From: Wolbachia endosymbiont (group B) of Parapoynx stratiotata
Lineage (GTDB): Bacteria; Pseudomonadota; Alphaproteobacteria; Rickettsiales; Anaplasmataceae
DNA length: 64,000 nt
Direction of reading: 5' to 3'
Assembly (NCBI RefSeq): GCF_947250635.1
Contig: NZ_OX366335.1
Coordinates: 1,116,001-1,180,000, forward strand
Shown: one piece after another, positions 47,229 through 56,858 of the stretch
Layout of the letters: every line of letters begins with the position of its first letter
Position numbering within the stretch: position 1 is the stretch's first letter
Position numbers and translations under genes: made by a program
Notes under the pieces: model-generated
What the model saw: the letters and a program-made list of their open reading frames with translations, nothing else
Told to the model about the DNA's origin: nothing
Database searches by the model: none

Positions 47229-48491
47229 ATGAACAATATTCAAAAAGCAATACTATCAAGCATAATCTGCAATATGATTATATGGTATGAAGTAACTCTG
47301 TTTGGAGTTTTAACGCATATAATAAGCAACGTTTTTTTTCCTTCAGAAAGTGATTATTTAAGCACAATCAAATTTCTTGGCAGTTTTGCAATTGGATTTG
47401 GATTTAGACCACTTGGTGCATTTATTTTTGGTTACATTGGAGATAAATACGGCAGAAGGAAAATTTTGCTGACTTCCGTAATATTAGCTTCGATATCATC
47501 TACTGCAATTGCGATTATACCAAGCTTTAAAGAAATAGGAATATTTTCTCCTATACTGCTTCTGCTTTGTAGAATAACACAAGGAATGGCAGCAGGTGGA
47601 GAAACAAGTATCAATTCAGCTTTTTTAATAGAGCATTCAAGCGACAAAAAAAATCTAGGCTTTTTAGGTAGCATGAAAGCTTTTAGTGGTGCTCTTGGTT
47701 CTATTACATGCTTTGTAATGATAGCTGTTTGCAAAAAGTTTACAGGTGAAAATTATGAAATTTGGGGCTGGAGGTTGCTCTTCTATTTCTGCTCTGTTAT
47801 GGGTGTAATAGGCTTTTTAATAAGGTACATAATGGAAGAGAGTCTAGCATATAAAACTCATGACCAAAATAAAAGCTTATCTAATTCTCCCTTTTTAGAA
47901 TTAATCAGGGACTATAAAAAGGCATTTGTGCTAGCAATTGGACTTGGCATTGCCCAAAATGCAATTGTTTATTCAGCAATCATGTTTTACAACATATCTG
48001 TAAAAGAACTTATTCTCTCAGGCATCGATATTAAAAATGTAGTAAGGATTATGGTTGAAATTACATTTGGAACGTCTGCAGTGCTGTTTGCAATACTGTC
48101 TGATAAAGTTGGAAGAAAAAACGTGATAATTCCCACATTAGTAGCTTTAGCTTGCATCAGTTTGCCAGCACTTTCGCTATTATCACATGATAACCACTAT
48201 ATTGTAACGCTCACTTTCCTATTAATAAGTGTGCCGATAGGTGCATCTTTTGGAATATATAATTCTCTTGCCTGCGAATTGTTTCCAACGAAAGTTAGAT
48301 GCACTGGCTTTAGCTTAGCACATAACATATCTGCAGGTATTTTTGGTGGTCTTTCTCCATCGATATGCATGTGGCTTATAGAAAAAACCGAAACAAAACT
48401 TGCAGCAGGGATTTATCTTACTGCCTGCGCATTAATTAGCCTAATATCTGTGCTTCAAATTAAAGCCAAAGACAGAAAAGTTGATTGGTGA
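47229..48491 (+). CDS. MFS transporter, metabolite:H+ symporter (ProP-like) family
   Basis: 420 residues with about twelve membrane helices. The signature loop between helices 2 and 3 reads GYIGDKYGRRKILL. RITQGMAAGGETS after helix 4 is typical of the MHS subfamily (ProP, KgtP, citrate/alpha-ketoglutarate). SDKVGRKNVIIP repeats the loop between helices 8 and 9. It imports a small osmolyte, amino acid or organic acid with protons; substrate not inferable. Probably co-transcribed with aspS. Converges on rluC with 7 bp between stops. Confidence 0.88.
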   Translation: MNNIQKAILSSIICNMIIWYEVTLFGVLTHIISNVFFPSESDYLSTIKFLGSFAIGFGFRPLGAFIFGYIGDKYGRRKILLTSVILASISSTAIAIIPSFKEIGIFSPILLLLCRITQGMAAGGETSINSAFLIEHSSDKKNLGFLGSMKAFSGALGSITCFVMIAVCKKFTGENYEIWGWRLLFYFCSVMGVIGFLIRYIMEESLAYKTHDQNKSLSNSPFLELIRDYKKAFVLAIGLGIAQNAIVYSAIMFYNISVKELILSGIDIKNVVRIMVEITFGTSAVLFAILSDKVGRKNVIIPTLVALACISLPALSLLSHDNHYIVTLTFLLISVPIGASFGIYNSLACELFPTKVRCTGFSLAHNISAGIFGGLSPSICMWLIEKTETKLAAGIYLTACALISLISVLQIKAKDRKVDW

Positions 48492-48498
48492 AGTCGTT

Positions 48499-49464
48499 TC
48501 AGTTGAAAGACAGCACTTCAATAGATTTTTCGATATGCCCAGGGACAGGAGCAGTAATAGTGATTTCTTTATTATTTGGCAGTTTTAAAGATAAAGAATG
48601 CGAATGAAGATGAATCTGATTTGCTACTCCATCAATAAAAGCTTTTTTACCACCATATTTACCATCACCAAGAATAGGACAATTTATATGAGTTAAATGT
48701 ACACGTAACTGATGGGTTCTACCGGTAATTGGTTGTAATTTTAAATAAGCAACATTATGTTTTAACCTTGATATGATTGAAAAATGCGTAGTGGCATTTT
48801 GAGGTGAGTCTTCATCAATAACCACTTTTTCTTGCCCTGAAACATATTTTTTTGCCAATGGATAGTCTATTGTTCCACTATCTTTGCTCGGTATACCAGA
48901 AGTTAATGCTAGGTAAGTTTTTTTTACCCTACGTCCTTTAAATTCTTCCATAAGGTATCTTGCAACATTGGCATTGCGCGCGAATATTATTACTCCGCTT
49001 GTATCTCTATCGAGTCTATGGACAATTTTAAATACTTCCCCTTCTATTATTTGATCAAGCAAATCACTAATACTAATTTTTACTTTTATACCACCTTGAA
49101 CGATGACCCCTGCGGGTTTGTTTATAGCTAGTATATATTCGTCTTCATATAATATGTTCTCTCTTAGTAGATTCACTAACTTTTCATTATATTTACGATC
49201 AGAATTAGTGTTTTCAATATAATCTAAGTATCTTATCGTTATAGTTTGCCCAGAGCTTACCCTATCTCTGGATTTTGCCGTGCAATTATCAACCTTGATT
49301 AATCCTTTCCTTAAAGACTTCTCAATTGCAGATTGTTTCAAATTGGGAAAAATTCTTCTGATGTACCTATCGAGCCTAACGTTATTGTCTTCTACTAATA
49401 TAGTTTTGATACCTTCTGACATCTTACTTATAAAAATTTTATTGTGTAAACTAAAATCTAACAT
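48499..49464 (-). CDS. rluC: 23S rRNA pseudouridine synthase (RluC-like)
   Basis: 321 residues. An N-terminal S4 RNA-binding domain (NNVRLDRYIRRIFPNLKQSAIEKSLRKGLIKVD) is followed by the RluA-family catalytic domain with HRLDRDTSGVIIFARN, whose Asp is the nucleophile, and later QPITGRTHQLRVHLTHINCPILGD. It isomerises uridines in 23S rRNA. An internal ATG at 49422 (MSEGIKTILVEDN) fits the family start better than the first ATG, so the real protein may be about 307 residues. Subfamily (RluC versus RluD) is by general likeness. Confidence 0.9.
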   Translation of the reverse strand: MLDFSLHNKIFISKMSEGIKTILVEDNNVRLDRYIRRIFPNLKQSAIEKSLRKGLIKVDNCTAKSRDRVSSGQTITIRYLDYIENTNSDRKYNEKLVNLLRENILYEDEYILAINKPAGVIVQGGIKVKISISDLLDQIIEGEVFKIVHRLDRDTSGVIIFARNANVARYLMEEFKGRRVKKTYLALTSGIPSKDSGTIDYPLAKKYVSGQEKVVIDEDSPQNATTHFSIISRLKHNVAYLKLQPITGRTHQLRVHLTHINCPILGDGKYGGKKAFIDGVANQIHLHSHSLSLKLPNNKEITITAPVPGHIEKSIEVLSFN

Positions 49465-49530
49465 AGCTAATGTACTCCTCAGTTTCAGCTACTTGCATCG
49501 AGTGCTACGTGCTGGAATTTAGAGGATTAT

Positions 49531-49776
49531 TTAACTATTTATAACAGCTTCATATTTTCCTACAGCTGAGTAAAGTGGTAACAATGATAGTTTCTCGATC
49601 ATAGAGAGGTGAGTATTAGGCTCTTTAGTACTAGGGCCTGGACACGCTTCAGTGTTAGGCCCTAACTTCATACACTCAATGCCGTTAGCTAAAGATGTTA
49701 CTCTTCCTACATTAACATTTTTAGTGCGATATGACCACCTGCAAGGACTATGTAATATTTGTTCTTTTACTCCATC
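49531..49776 (-). pseudogene. 3' fragment of an unidentified gene truncated at an IS edge
   Basis: Minus-strand frame of 81 codons from the IS edge (DGVKEQILHSPCRWSYR) to a stop at 49531-49533, with protein-like composition and 4 Cys. No start is present, since 49776 is the junction with IS sequence. Family not recognised. Together with the 47-bp IS fragment at 37233-37279 it marks the breakpoints of the inferred inversion. Confidence 0.5.
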
Positions 49777-49898
49777 GTGGATTATGGCTCTCCCTAATTG
49801 GGCTTTAACTATGTCTCAACTTGATATTTTCTTTCCAGATAGATTGAAAATTGAGTTGAACTAAAAATGCGGCTTGACACACTTTTTTGAACGTTCCC
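49777..49898 (+). mobile_element. IS256-family right-end fragment (122 bp)
   Basis: Begins GTGGATTATGG, matching the codons for WIMALPNW, and continues to the right terminal repeat at 49898. It is the missing right end of the copy at 38617-39840, inverted and displaced about 10 kb. Abuts GCGATCTC of the next fragment. Confidence 0.9.
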
Positions 49899-50855
49899 GC
49901 GATCTCTTTACTTGAAGCACGATATATTTTTTTCAAATCATTCATGAAAACTTTTACATCTTTGCTAGATACATATTTCAGTGAATTCCTTATCTGATGC
50001 ACTATACATAGCTGTACTTCTGCCTTAGGAAACACACTATTTATAGCCGCAGGAAAGCTTTTTAGCCCATCAATGCAGGCAATTAGAATATCTTCTACTC
50101 CTCGCTCTTTTAGGTCATTTAGAACTCCCAACCAGAAGTTAGCTCCTTCACTTTCAGCCAAATAAAAACCTAATACTTCTTTTCTGCCATTTTGATTTAT
50201 GCCCAATATATTATACATGCATTTACTTATACAATGTCCGTCCTCCTTGACCTTAAAGAACATGCCATCCATAAACACTATTGGATACACTGATTGCAGT
50301 GGGCGGCTGCGCCATTCATTGATTACTGGTAGCAGTTTATCAGTAATACTGGATATCTCTGCTGCTGATATTTTGTGGTCATATATTTCCTCAACATGTG
50401 AAGCTATATCTCTGTATCCCATGCCACTGGCATATGTGCTTAAGACCTTTGCTTCAAGTTCTGGATGTAGGCTTGTTTGCCTTTTTTTGACTATTTGCGG
50501 TTCAAAGCTTCCTTCTCTGTCTCTTGGTGTTAATAGTTCAAATGAGCCTGAACTTGTACGTAAAGTTTTTGCATTCCTTCCATTTCTTCGGTTATTTTCT
50601 TCACTTTTAGCTGACATGTGGCTTTCTATTTCACCTTCCAGACTTGCCTCTAGCAACCTTTTTATAAACGGTGTTAATGCTCCATCTCTTCCTGTCAATG
50701 GTCTTCCTTCTCGTATAGATGACAGGATATTTGTTTCTAATTCTTTATAATCTACCAAACCAGTAGTTCTATTTGCTTGACCCATATCAAACCTCCATTT
50801 TTTATATCAATTTATTACTTTTTTTTCGGTTTGACACACTTTTTTGAACGTTCCC
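49899..50855 (-). mobile_element. IS256-family copy, left part only
   Basis: Minus-oriented left part with the terminal repeat at 50855 and the transposase start at 50785. It is cut after residue A296 at GCGATCTC, the partner of the half at 39841-40228. Flanked at 50856-50863 by TTAAATAC, the complement of GTATTTAA at 40229. Confidence 0.9.
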
Positions 50856-52426
50856 TTAAATACTCACTGGTACTTCGCAATGACTGTTCTTTAACTGATA
50901 TTGCTGAAAGAGGTGCATTTGGTAAGCTGATATCTACGTGGCTTGTTGACATGTCCAACTTAACAGAGAGTCAGAAGGAGTTGAATAAAAAATTCTTAAG
51001 TACTTTTAAAGACTTTCCACATGTTACTTATAAGGATTATAAGAACGATGTTGAAAAAATTAAAAAATTTTTACTGGATCATAAAAGTAATCAAGATCTA
51101 AAAACCATCCTCAACCTTAAAAGAGGAGAATCTAAACTGACAATACTGCATATTCTATCAAGTATGGAATGTAGCAATGCGGGAGAATTCATAGATTTAC
51201 TGTTGAATTCAGGTGCTGATCCTAATGAAAAGGACGACACAGGAAGAACACCTTTACATTATGCTACTCGTTCTGGTCATTGTGATACAATTATCAAATT
51301 GCTTCTAAGGAAAGGAGCTAATCTTGATATAAAGGATAAAAAAGGTAAAACCCCAATAGAATTTGCAGTTAATAATCCCAACCTTAATATTAAAGAGTAC
51401 TTTTTAACTGATGATGTTATTTATGGAACTTTTCGTAAAAAAACACAAGTTGACTATAATGGAAAAAAGTATTTGTGCAAAAGTGTAAATCTATGGGGAG
51501 AGGATTTTCTACTAGATGAGCAAGATCCAGATAAATATTTTTGTAAATTAGATGAAGTTCAAGACATAAATCAGCTAGAACAGGTTGTAAATGAAGCTAT
51601 AAAATCTAGGGTAAGGTTCAATCTTACTTGTGAGGGAAATATATATGAAAATACTTATGAGAATAAGTATAATTTTACAGATTATGTAATAAGAAGAATT
51701 AGTGAATTAAAGATTTTTCAAGTTGAAAGGGACATAGAAGTTGCTAGTCGCATAGTATGTAATTTGGTAAAAAGAGGTGCAGTATTTGAAACTTTAAGTA
51801 GTATAATTGTAATTGATAAACTAGAGAAGTTTAAAGACCACAAAGCTAATCTGAAAGAAGCACGTAAAAGCTATATACATTATTCTCTAAGGTTTTTGGA
51901 AGCTGCAAAAAACGCAACTACTGGTAAGGTAAAAGAGGCAAAAATGGACAACTTCACTTTCTACTTGAAATATTCAAAGAATAGTATAGTCGAGGTTGCA
52001 AAAATCATAAATGGAACAGATGAAAGCACAGAATTTCGAAGAGACGTGATAGCAATCGGTGAAAGCGAGATAGAAATTTTAACGGAAGGTGGGGTAAGAA
52101 ATTATACTGACCTTATAGGTAATATAGTACTGACTTTTCATACTGATTTGGGAAAAGTAGATGCTAGATTGTATTCTGATGTGCAAGATGAAGGAAAAAT
52201 TATAGTAGAAGTGAGTAACAAGGAGGAAATATTGGAAAAGTTTAAAAATTATAAAGAAGAGTTAGGTGAGAACTGCTTGCTTGGTGGTTCTTCTGTCTAC
52301 GACGCTATTAAGCAGGGATATTTTAAAAGGCCTGAGGAAGTAGATTCCATATATCATGTAAGTTCTTCATTAGAAAATATATCTTTATTGCCTATTGTAC
52401 AACAGAACATAGAGAAAATTCGCTAG
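50856..52426 (+). pseudogene. ankyrin-repeat gene, 3' half with novel C-terminal domain
   Basis: Open from the IS edge to the stop at 52426. An in-frame ATG inside the IS or the MSNLTES Met at 50950 could start a shorter protein, but no ribosome binding site is seen before 50950. Two to three ankyrin repeats (about 51190-51400: GRTPLHYATRSGH, GKTPIEFAV) are followed by a domain homologous to the end of the 870-aa protein at 32729 (IVEVAKI, RNYTDLIGNIV, LGENCLLGGSSV, AIKQGYFKR). Joined in frame to the 5' half at 40229-41197, it makes an 843-residue protein. The only change needed is to remove the nested IS copies and reverse the inversion. Confidence 0.85.
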
Positions 52427-52476
52427 CAAGGTTAGTGTTGCTTAGCTTAAGTTTAAATTGCCAAAAAATGCAAACT

Positions 52477-54558
52477 TTATGATACTGAAGGAACTACTTT
52501 TTTGCTAGAAGGCAAAGCAGCAAGGAGCGAACCAAAAGCAATAAGAAAGGATCCAAGCCAGATTATAGACATTCCAGGTTTATAGTGCACTTTAGCTGCG
52601 ATTTTGCTCTTACTCTTATCAATCTCTCCAATTACAACATAAATATCAGAAAATAAATTGTGGTAGATACTGCTTTCAACATTTTTCTGACCTTCCGCAA
52701 GGTAAAATCTATATTCAGGAGTTACATCACCTATTACCTTACTATTAAGCAAATTCCTGATATCCATTGTACCCCTCACTGCATGGAAATTTTTTTCTTT
52801 TATTAGCTCAATATTTCGTAAAGTAACTTTAAATTTATTGACTGTTATGCTGTCTCCTATTCCCAAGTAGTTTTCTTTTTTCTCCTGCCAACCAACTGAA
52901 TAAGATATACCAAGCACTAGAATTGCCACTCCAGCATGAGCAAGCATCATTGCATAGTAGGACTTAGAAACTCTTCTTGCGAGTAAAATTGATTCACCAA
53001 ACGCTACCTTAAACAAACAAATTCTTTTACTATATGCTTCTAAAACAAAGATTAATAATGCTATGGAGATGGTAATTGATAGCACAATCATTAGCTCCAT
53101 GTAAAAGATAAACGGCAAAATAGCTGCAGCACTACAAAATGAAAATCTATATTCACGGAATATTGGCAATAGACTATTTCCCTGCCAACTGCAGTATTGC
53201 CCTATCATGGTGAGCACTAGAATAGCTAGTGCAATAGAGTTAAATAAAGAATTGTAATATGGTGCTCCAACTGAAATTAATTCACCGGTTAAATACTCAA
53301 GCACTGTAGGGTATAAAGTGCCAACGAACACGATGAAAAAGGCAGTGATGAATAATAAATTGTTCATCAGCATCATCGTAAGGCGTGAAAAGAATCTTCT
53401 ACCCTCTGTCACTTGAGTAGCAGATTTCTTTTCAGATTCCAATATCGAATACTGGAAAGATGTGTGATTCTTTCTCGTAAACACTACAAATATTACTAAG
53501 CTACTGACTGTAATTACACCAAGTAGAGCTAATATATACAGTCCATATCTTGGGTCATCTGCAAACGTGTGCACTGAGGTAAGTATTCCTGAGCGGACTA
53601 GAAATGTTCCAGTCACACTCAATATAAAAGTTGTGAGCGTAAGTAAAATAGTAAAGTTCCTTAAAGTATTGAAATTTCGTACAACGAGCAACAAATGTGT
53701 CAGCGCCACTGCAATTAGCCACGGCATCAAAGAAACGTTTTCCACTGGATCCCAGAACCAAAATCCACCCCAACCGAGTTCACGATATGCCCACCAGCTA
53801 CCCAAGCTGATGCCCAAAGTGAGCAGCGACCAAGAAATAAGTACCCAAGGCCTGACAATTTTAGCCCAAACATTTCCTTCAGTATTTGCAATTAATCCAG
53901 CTATAGAGAGCGAAAAAGGAACGCTAAATCCAAGGTACCCCAAATATAATATCGGTGGATGAATAGCAAGGCCTATATCCTGCAATATCGGATTAAAACC
54001 CAGTCCATCTGTTTCAATGCCTGGCATTTTAGTGAAGGGGCTGGATTCAAGTAAAGTGAACAGTAAAAAACAAAAGCAAATCAAGCCTTGGGTGATAAGA
54101 GATATTTTTTTTAATTTACTACTATTAGTTCGTTCTGGTGTCATGCAAGTAGCTGACACTGGAATCCAGTTTTTATTACACTGCCATTTGATGTACTCAT
54201 TTGCAATTAAATTCCAGTGTCTGGGCACTGGGATGACAGAAGGTATATAAATATCCATTAGTAATAAATACATGACAAGCACTAAGGTCCAAAGCAACAT
54301 AGACCCTTCTTTATTTCCCCAAACACCACAAATCTTATAGATTAAAGGTTTTGTTGTGTGTGAGTGGTAATATACGTTTTCAAGTGAGAAATCATTTTTA
54401 ATGTGGCAGTAGATCAAAATAGCCATTGATGCTGACACACAAAAAAATATGGCAGAGGAGACGAATCGGTAAGAACTAAACGGTAGAAACAAATACGTTA
54501 AAGATAACAAACAGGCTACCAATAACAATATATTCCCAAATTCAGGCATAAGATTCAT
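52477..54558 (-). CDS. ccmF: cytochrome c-type biogenesis protein CcmF
   Basis: 693 residues, polytopic inner-membrane protein with about 14 helices. The WWD tryptophan-rich motif (GGFWFWDPVENVSLMPWL), the preceding GSWWAYRELGWG and WGNKEGSMLLW are CcmF hallmarks. With CcmH it ligates heme from CcmE to apocytochrome c in the periplasm, matching ccmA in this window. Residues about 106-145, between membrane helices 3 and 4, are an in-frame extra segment (VIPVPRHWNLIANEYIKW through TCMTPERTN) absent from the E. coli-type protein as I recall it; the DNA there is a palindromic element. Sequence outside it is normal. Confidence 0.95.
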   Translation of the reverse strand: MNLMPEFGNILLLVACLLSLTYLFLPFSSYRFVSSAIFFCVSASMAILIYCHIKNDFSLENVYYHSHTTKPLIYKICGVWGNKEGSMLLWTLVLVMYLLLMDIYIPSVIPVPRHWNLIANEYIKWQCNKNWIPVSATCMTPERTNSSKLKKISLITQGLICFCFLLFTLLESSPFTKMPGIETDGLGFNPILQDIGLAIHPPILYLGYLGFSVPFSLSIAGLIANTEGNVWAKIVRPWVLISWSLLTLGISLGSWWAYRELGWGGFWFWDPVENVSLMPWLIAVALTHLLLVVRNFNTLRNFTILLTLTTFILSVTGTFLVRSGILTSVHTFADDPRYGLYILALLGVITVSSLVIFVVFTRKNHTSFQYSILESEKKSATQVTEGRRFFSRLTMMLMNNLLFITAFFIVFVGTLYPTVLEYLTGELISVGAPYYNSLFNSIALAILVLTMIGQYCSWQGNSLLPIFREYRFSFCSAAAILPFIFYMELMIVLSITISIALLIFVLEAYSKRICLFKVAFGESILLARRVSKSYYAMMLAHAGVAILVLGISYSVGWQEKKENYLGIGDSITVNKFKVTLRNIELIKEKNFHAVRGTMDIRNLLNSKVIGDVTPEYRFYLAEGQKNVESSIYHNLFSDIYVVIGEIDKSKSKIAAKVHYKPGMSIIWLGSFLIAFGSLLAALPSSKKVVPSVS
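54139..54238. repeat. palindromic element inserted in frame in ccmF
   Basis: ACACTGGAAT (54157-54166) and ATTCCAGTGT (54211-54220) are perfect complements. TGTCAT (54139-54144) and ATGACA (54233-54238) add an outer pair. The element is read through in frame without a stop. Its ends resemble the intergenic palindrome near 10912-10936. Rickettsiales are known to carry palindromic elements inside ORFs. Confidence 0.75.
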
Positions 54559-54704
54559 ATAATGATATTACTAATAATAAATTGGGAGTTAAAGTTTTAA
54601 TATAGGAACAAAGTTAATCTTCAATTATATTAATAGTAAGTAAAAATTAAGCATTAAGCTTTTATACTTTATATTATATAACATTAATATTGTGAGGTAA
54701 TATT

Positions 54705-55964
54705 ATGGGCACAACTAAGATTAGTGAATTTCTATTCAATATAAAAGGTAAAGTGGCAAAACAACATGCTGAACCAATAATTGAAAAAAATCTCTATACT
54801 ATTTTAGGATTCAAAGATGTAGAAGATTTAGAACATAAGACAAGTAAGTCCGTTAACAAAAAAATTTGGCAGCTATTTATTGATTGCTTTACAAAGGAAA
54901 TAGATTATGTAGCAACTAAGCAAGTTGTAAAAAACGTTGTTTGTAATATTGCCAAAAGTGCCCAAGGGAATGCTTTTACTGAAGCTGAAAGCTTAATCTT
55001 AAACGAAAAACAAGATAATAAAAAGAGAGAAAGAGCGATTAAAAAAGCTACTAGTATTTTAAAAAAAATCAATCCAGAAAAAGCCTTCAATGAACTTTCA
55101 GTAATAAAAAAACAAGCCGAAGATTTTTTACAAACCGATTTTTATAAGGCGCAGAGCAAACCACTGCCAGGATTTGCTACATCTGGTGCACAGCTTTTTG
55201 CGGAAACTTTGAAATATATAGAAACACTAGAAAAATTATCAGAAGTTAAAAAGGAAGATTTAACTAAGAGTTTCCTATTAAATTATATTAGTTCACTGAA
55301 CAAAAAGTATCCTAAATCACAAGGTAAAAGGGAAGATGCTATACGAATACTATCAAGCGATGAGTTGAAGAATTTTTACAATAAATGTATAGAAGAAGGA
55401 ATGTTACAACCAATGGTATCTTATAAAGAATGCAAAAACCTATTTGATAAAATGAACCAGGCGAAGAATGAATCCAAAAGTATAATTGGAAGAAAAGAAC
55501 AGGAAGGAAACTTGGAGAAAATAGATAAGTCGATAGTCAGTGCAATTAATGACATAAAAAAACATAGAGAAGCAATCCTTAACTGTAAAGATTTTCAAAG
55601 TTCTTACATAAAAGAGAAAAAAGAACATCCATTTAGAGGTACCTCATGTCAAAAAATGATTGATATATATCAAGAGAGAATTGCTGGATATCAGGAAAAA
55701 ATTCGTCAAAACCTAAACCAAATAAGAGCAATATTAAAAGATACGCCGCAAGATGTGGAAGAATTTAAGGAAATAATCAATTGTGTGCATGAAGCAGAGC
55801 AGTATGATGAAATTTTTGATTCGGCTTTAATTTGTTTACCGAACATACAGAATAAGCTAGATATTCAACCAGAAAATCCCCTAACAGAACTCAGAGCTTC
55901 ACAAATTAACGTTGAAATTGAGCTAACTAGGCTCTGTGAACAAAATATTAGAGTAAGCATGTGA
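54705..55964 (+). CDS. hypothetical helical protein
   Basis: 419 residues, all-helical and very rich in Lys, Glu and Asn; a long coiled coil is likely about residues 250-370. No signal peptide, no membrane helix and no motif I recognise. A GTGAGG ribosome binding site precedes the ATG by about eight bases. It stands between ccmF (divergent) and radC (convergent), as a single gene. A secreted effector is possible but unsupported. Confidence 0.75.
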   Translation: MGTTKISEFLFNIKGKVAKQHAEPIIEKNLYTILGFKDVEDLEHKTSKSVNKKIWQLFIDCFTKEIDYVATKQVVKNVVCNIAKSAQGNAFTEAESLILNEKQDNKKRERAIKKATSILKKINPEKAFNELSVIKKQAEDFLQTDFYKAQSKPLPGFATSGAQLFAETLKYIETLEKLSEVKKEDLTKSFLLNYISSLNKKYPKSQGKREDAIRILSSDELKNFYNKCIEEGMLQPMVSYKECKNLFDKMNQAKNESKSIIGRKEQEGNLEKIDKSIVSAINDIKKHREAILNCKDFQSSYIKEKKEHPFRGTSCQKMIDIYQERIAGYQEKIRQNLNQIRAILKDTPQDVEEFKEIINCVHEAEQYDEIFDSALICLPNIQNKLDIQPENPLTELRASQINVEIELTRLCEQNIRVSM

Positions 55965-56031
55965 GTGCTTCAACAAAATTCAAAAACCAATAAAGACCTC
56001 ATAAGTCTTATCAAAACAGGAGATTTCTAAT

Positions 56032-56068
56032 AGTGGCAAATACCATGTATTTCTTTCAATTTGCCACT
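56032..56068. terminator. hairpin between the unknown gene and radC
   Basis: AGTGGCAAAT (56032-56041) and ATTTGCCACT (56059-56068) are a perfect 10-bp inverted repeat with a 17-base loop. It lies between two convergent genes, so it may end transcription from either side, though no T-run follows. Confidence 0.4.
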
Positions 56069-56177
56069 ACCTAAATCACACATTGTCTTCCAGAAGGAAA
56101 ATTTTTGTTCCACTGGCAACCACCTCATGTATAGCTTTACTTTCATAATAAGAAAAATGGCAAAAGCAATTTTAGAT

Positions 56178-56858
56178 CTACTCTAATAAAAGCCTATTTT
56201 CCTTGAAACTAAAATAGCTACTAAATGTGATAATAATATGATCTATTAATTCTATTCCTATGCTTTTGCAAGCTTCTGCAAGCTGTCTAGTGAGAAACAT
56301 ATCGCTACTTGAAGGCTGTATATCTCCACTTGGGTGATTGTGGGATATTACAATCGATGTTGAGCCAATCAAAAGAGCGCGTCTTATGATCTCTCTAACG
56401 TAAATAGGAGTTTGATCTACTGTACCAAAGTTCTGCAGATCTTCCGCTATTAGACGATATCTTTTATTCATATAGATGACGCGAAAATTTTCTTTATTAA
56501 GGCTTCCTATACTTACTTTTAAATAATCAAGCAAATTTTCCCAGTTATTGATTATAGGTAGGTCCTTTATTTCTTCTCGTGCAGAACGAACAAAAGCCTG
56601 TTTCACACAAAAGATAGCAGATATGGCTGCATTATTAACTCCTTCAATATTTTGCAGTGCTTCTAAATCGGCATTAAAAACTTTATTTAAACTGCCCAAA
56701 TTTTCTATCAAACTCTTTGCTACTGGCTTTACATCGATTCTACTATATGCTGAATATAAAATGTGTTCTAAAATCTCATAATCAAGCAATGATTGTCCGT
56801 TATCTAAAATAATTCTCTCTCTTAGGCGCTTTCTATGACCTTTTTTGTAATCTTTCAT
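56178..56858 (-). CDS. radC: RadC/JAB-domain protein, full length
   Basis: 226 residues. N-terminal helix-hairpin-helix-like region (residues 5-60), then the JAMM motif ISHNHPSGDIQPSSSD with both His and the Asp ligand, and the usual C-terminus DHIIITFSSYFSFKEN. Despite the name, the family is a predicted metalloprotease/nuclease-like protein rather than a proven repair factor. Divergent in sequence from the broken radC at 14368, so the two are not a recent duplication. Confidence 0.9.
   Translation of the reverse strand: MKDYKKGHRKRLRERIILDNGQSLLDYEILEHILYSAYSRIDVKPVAKSLIENLGSLNKVFNADLEALQNIEGVNNAAISAIFCVKQAFVRSAREEIKDLPIINNWENLLDYLKVSIGSLNKENFRVIYMNKRYRLIAEDLQNFGTVDQTPIYVREIIRRALLIGSTSIVISHNHPSGDIQPSSSDMFLTRQLAEACKSIGIELIDHIIITFSSYFSFKENRLLLE

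Noticed and set aside
14368..56858. The two radC genes as a recent duplication
   Set aside because: Their sequences differ throughout (for example HNHPEGRLKPSDG versus HNHPSGDIQPSSSD), so they are older paralogues or of separate origin.
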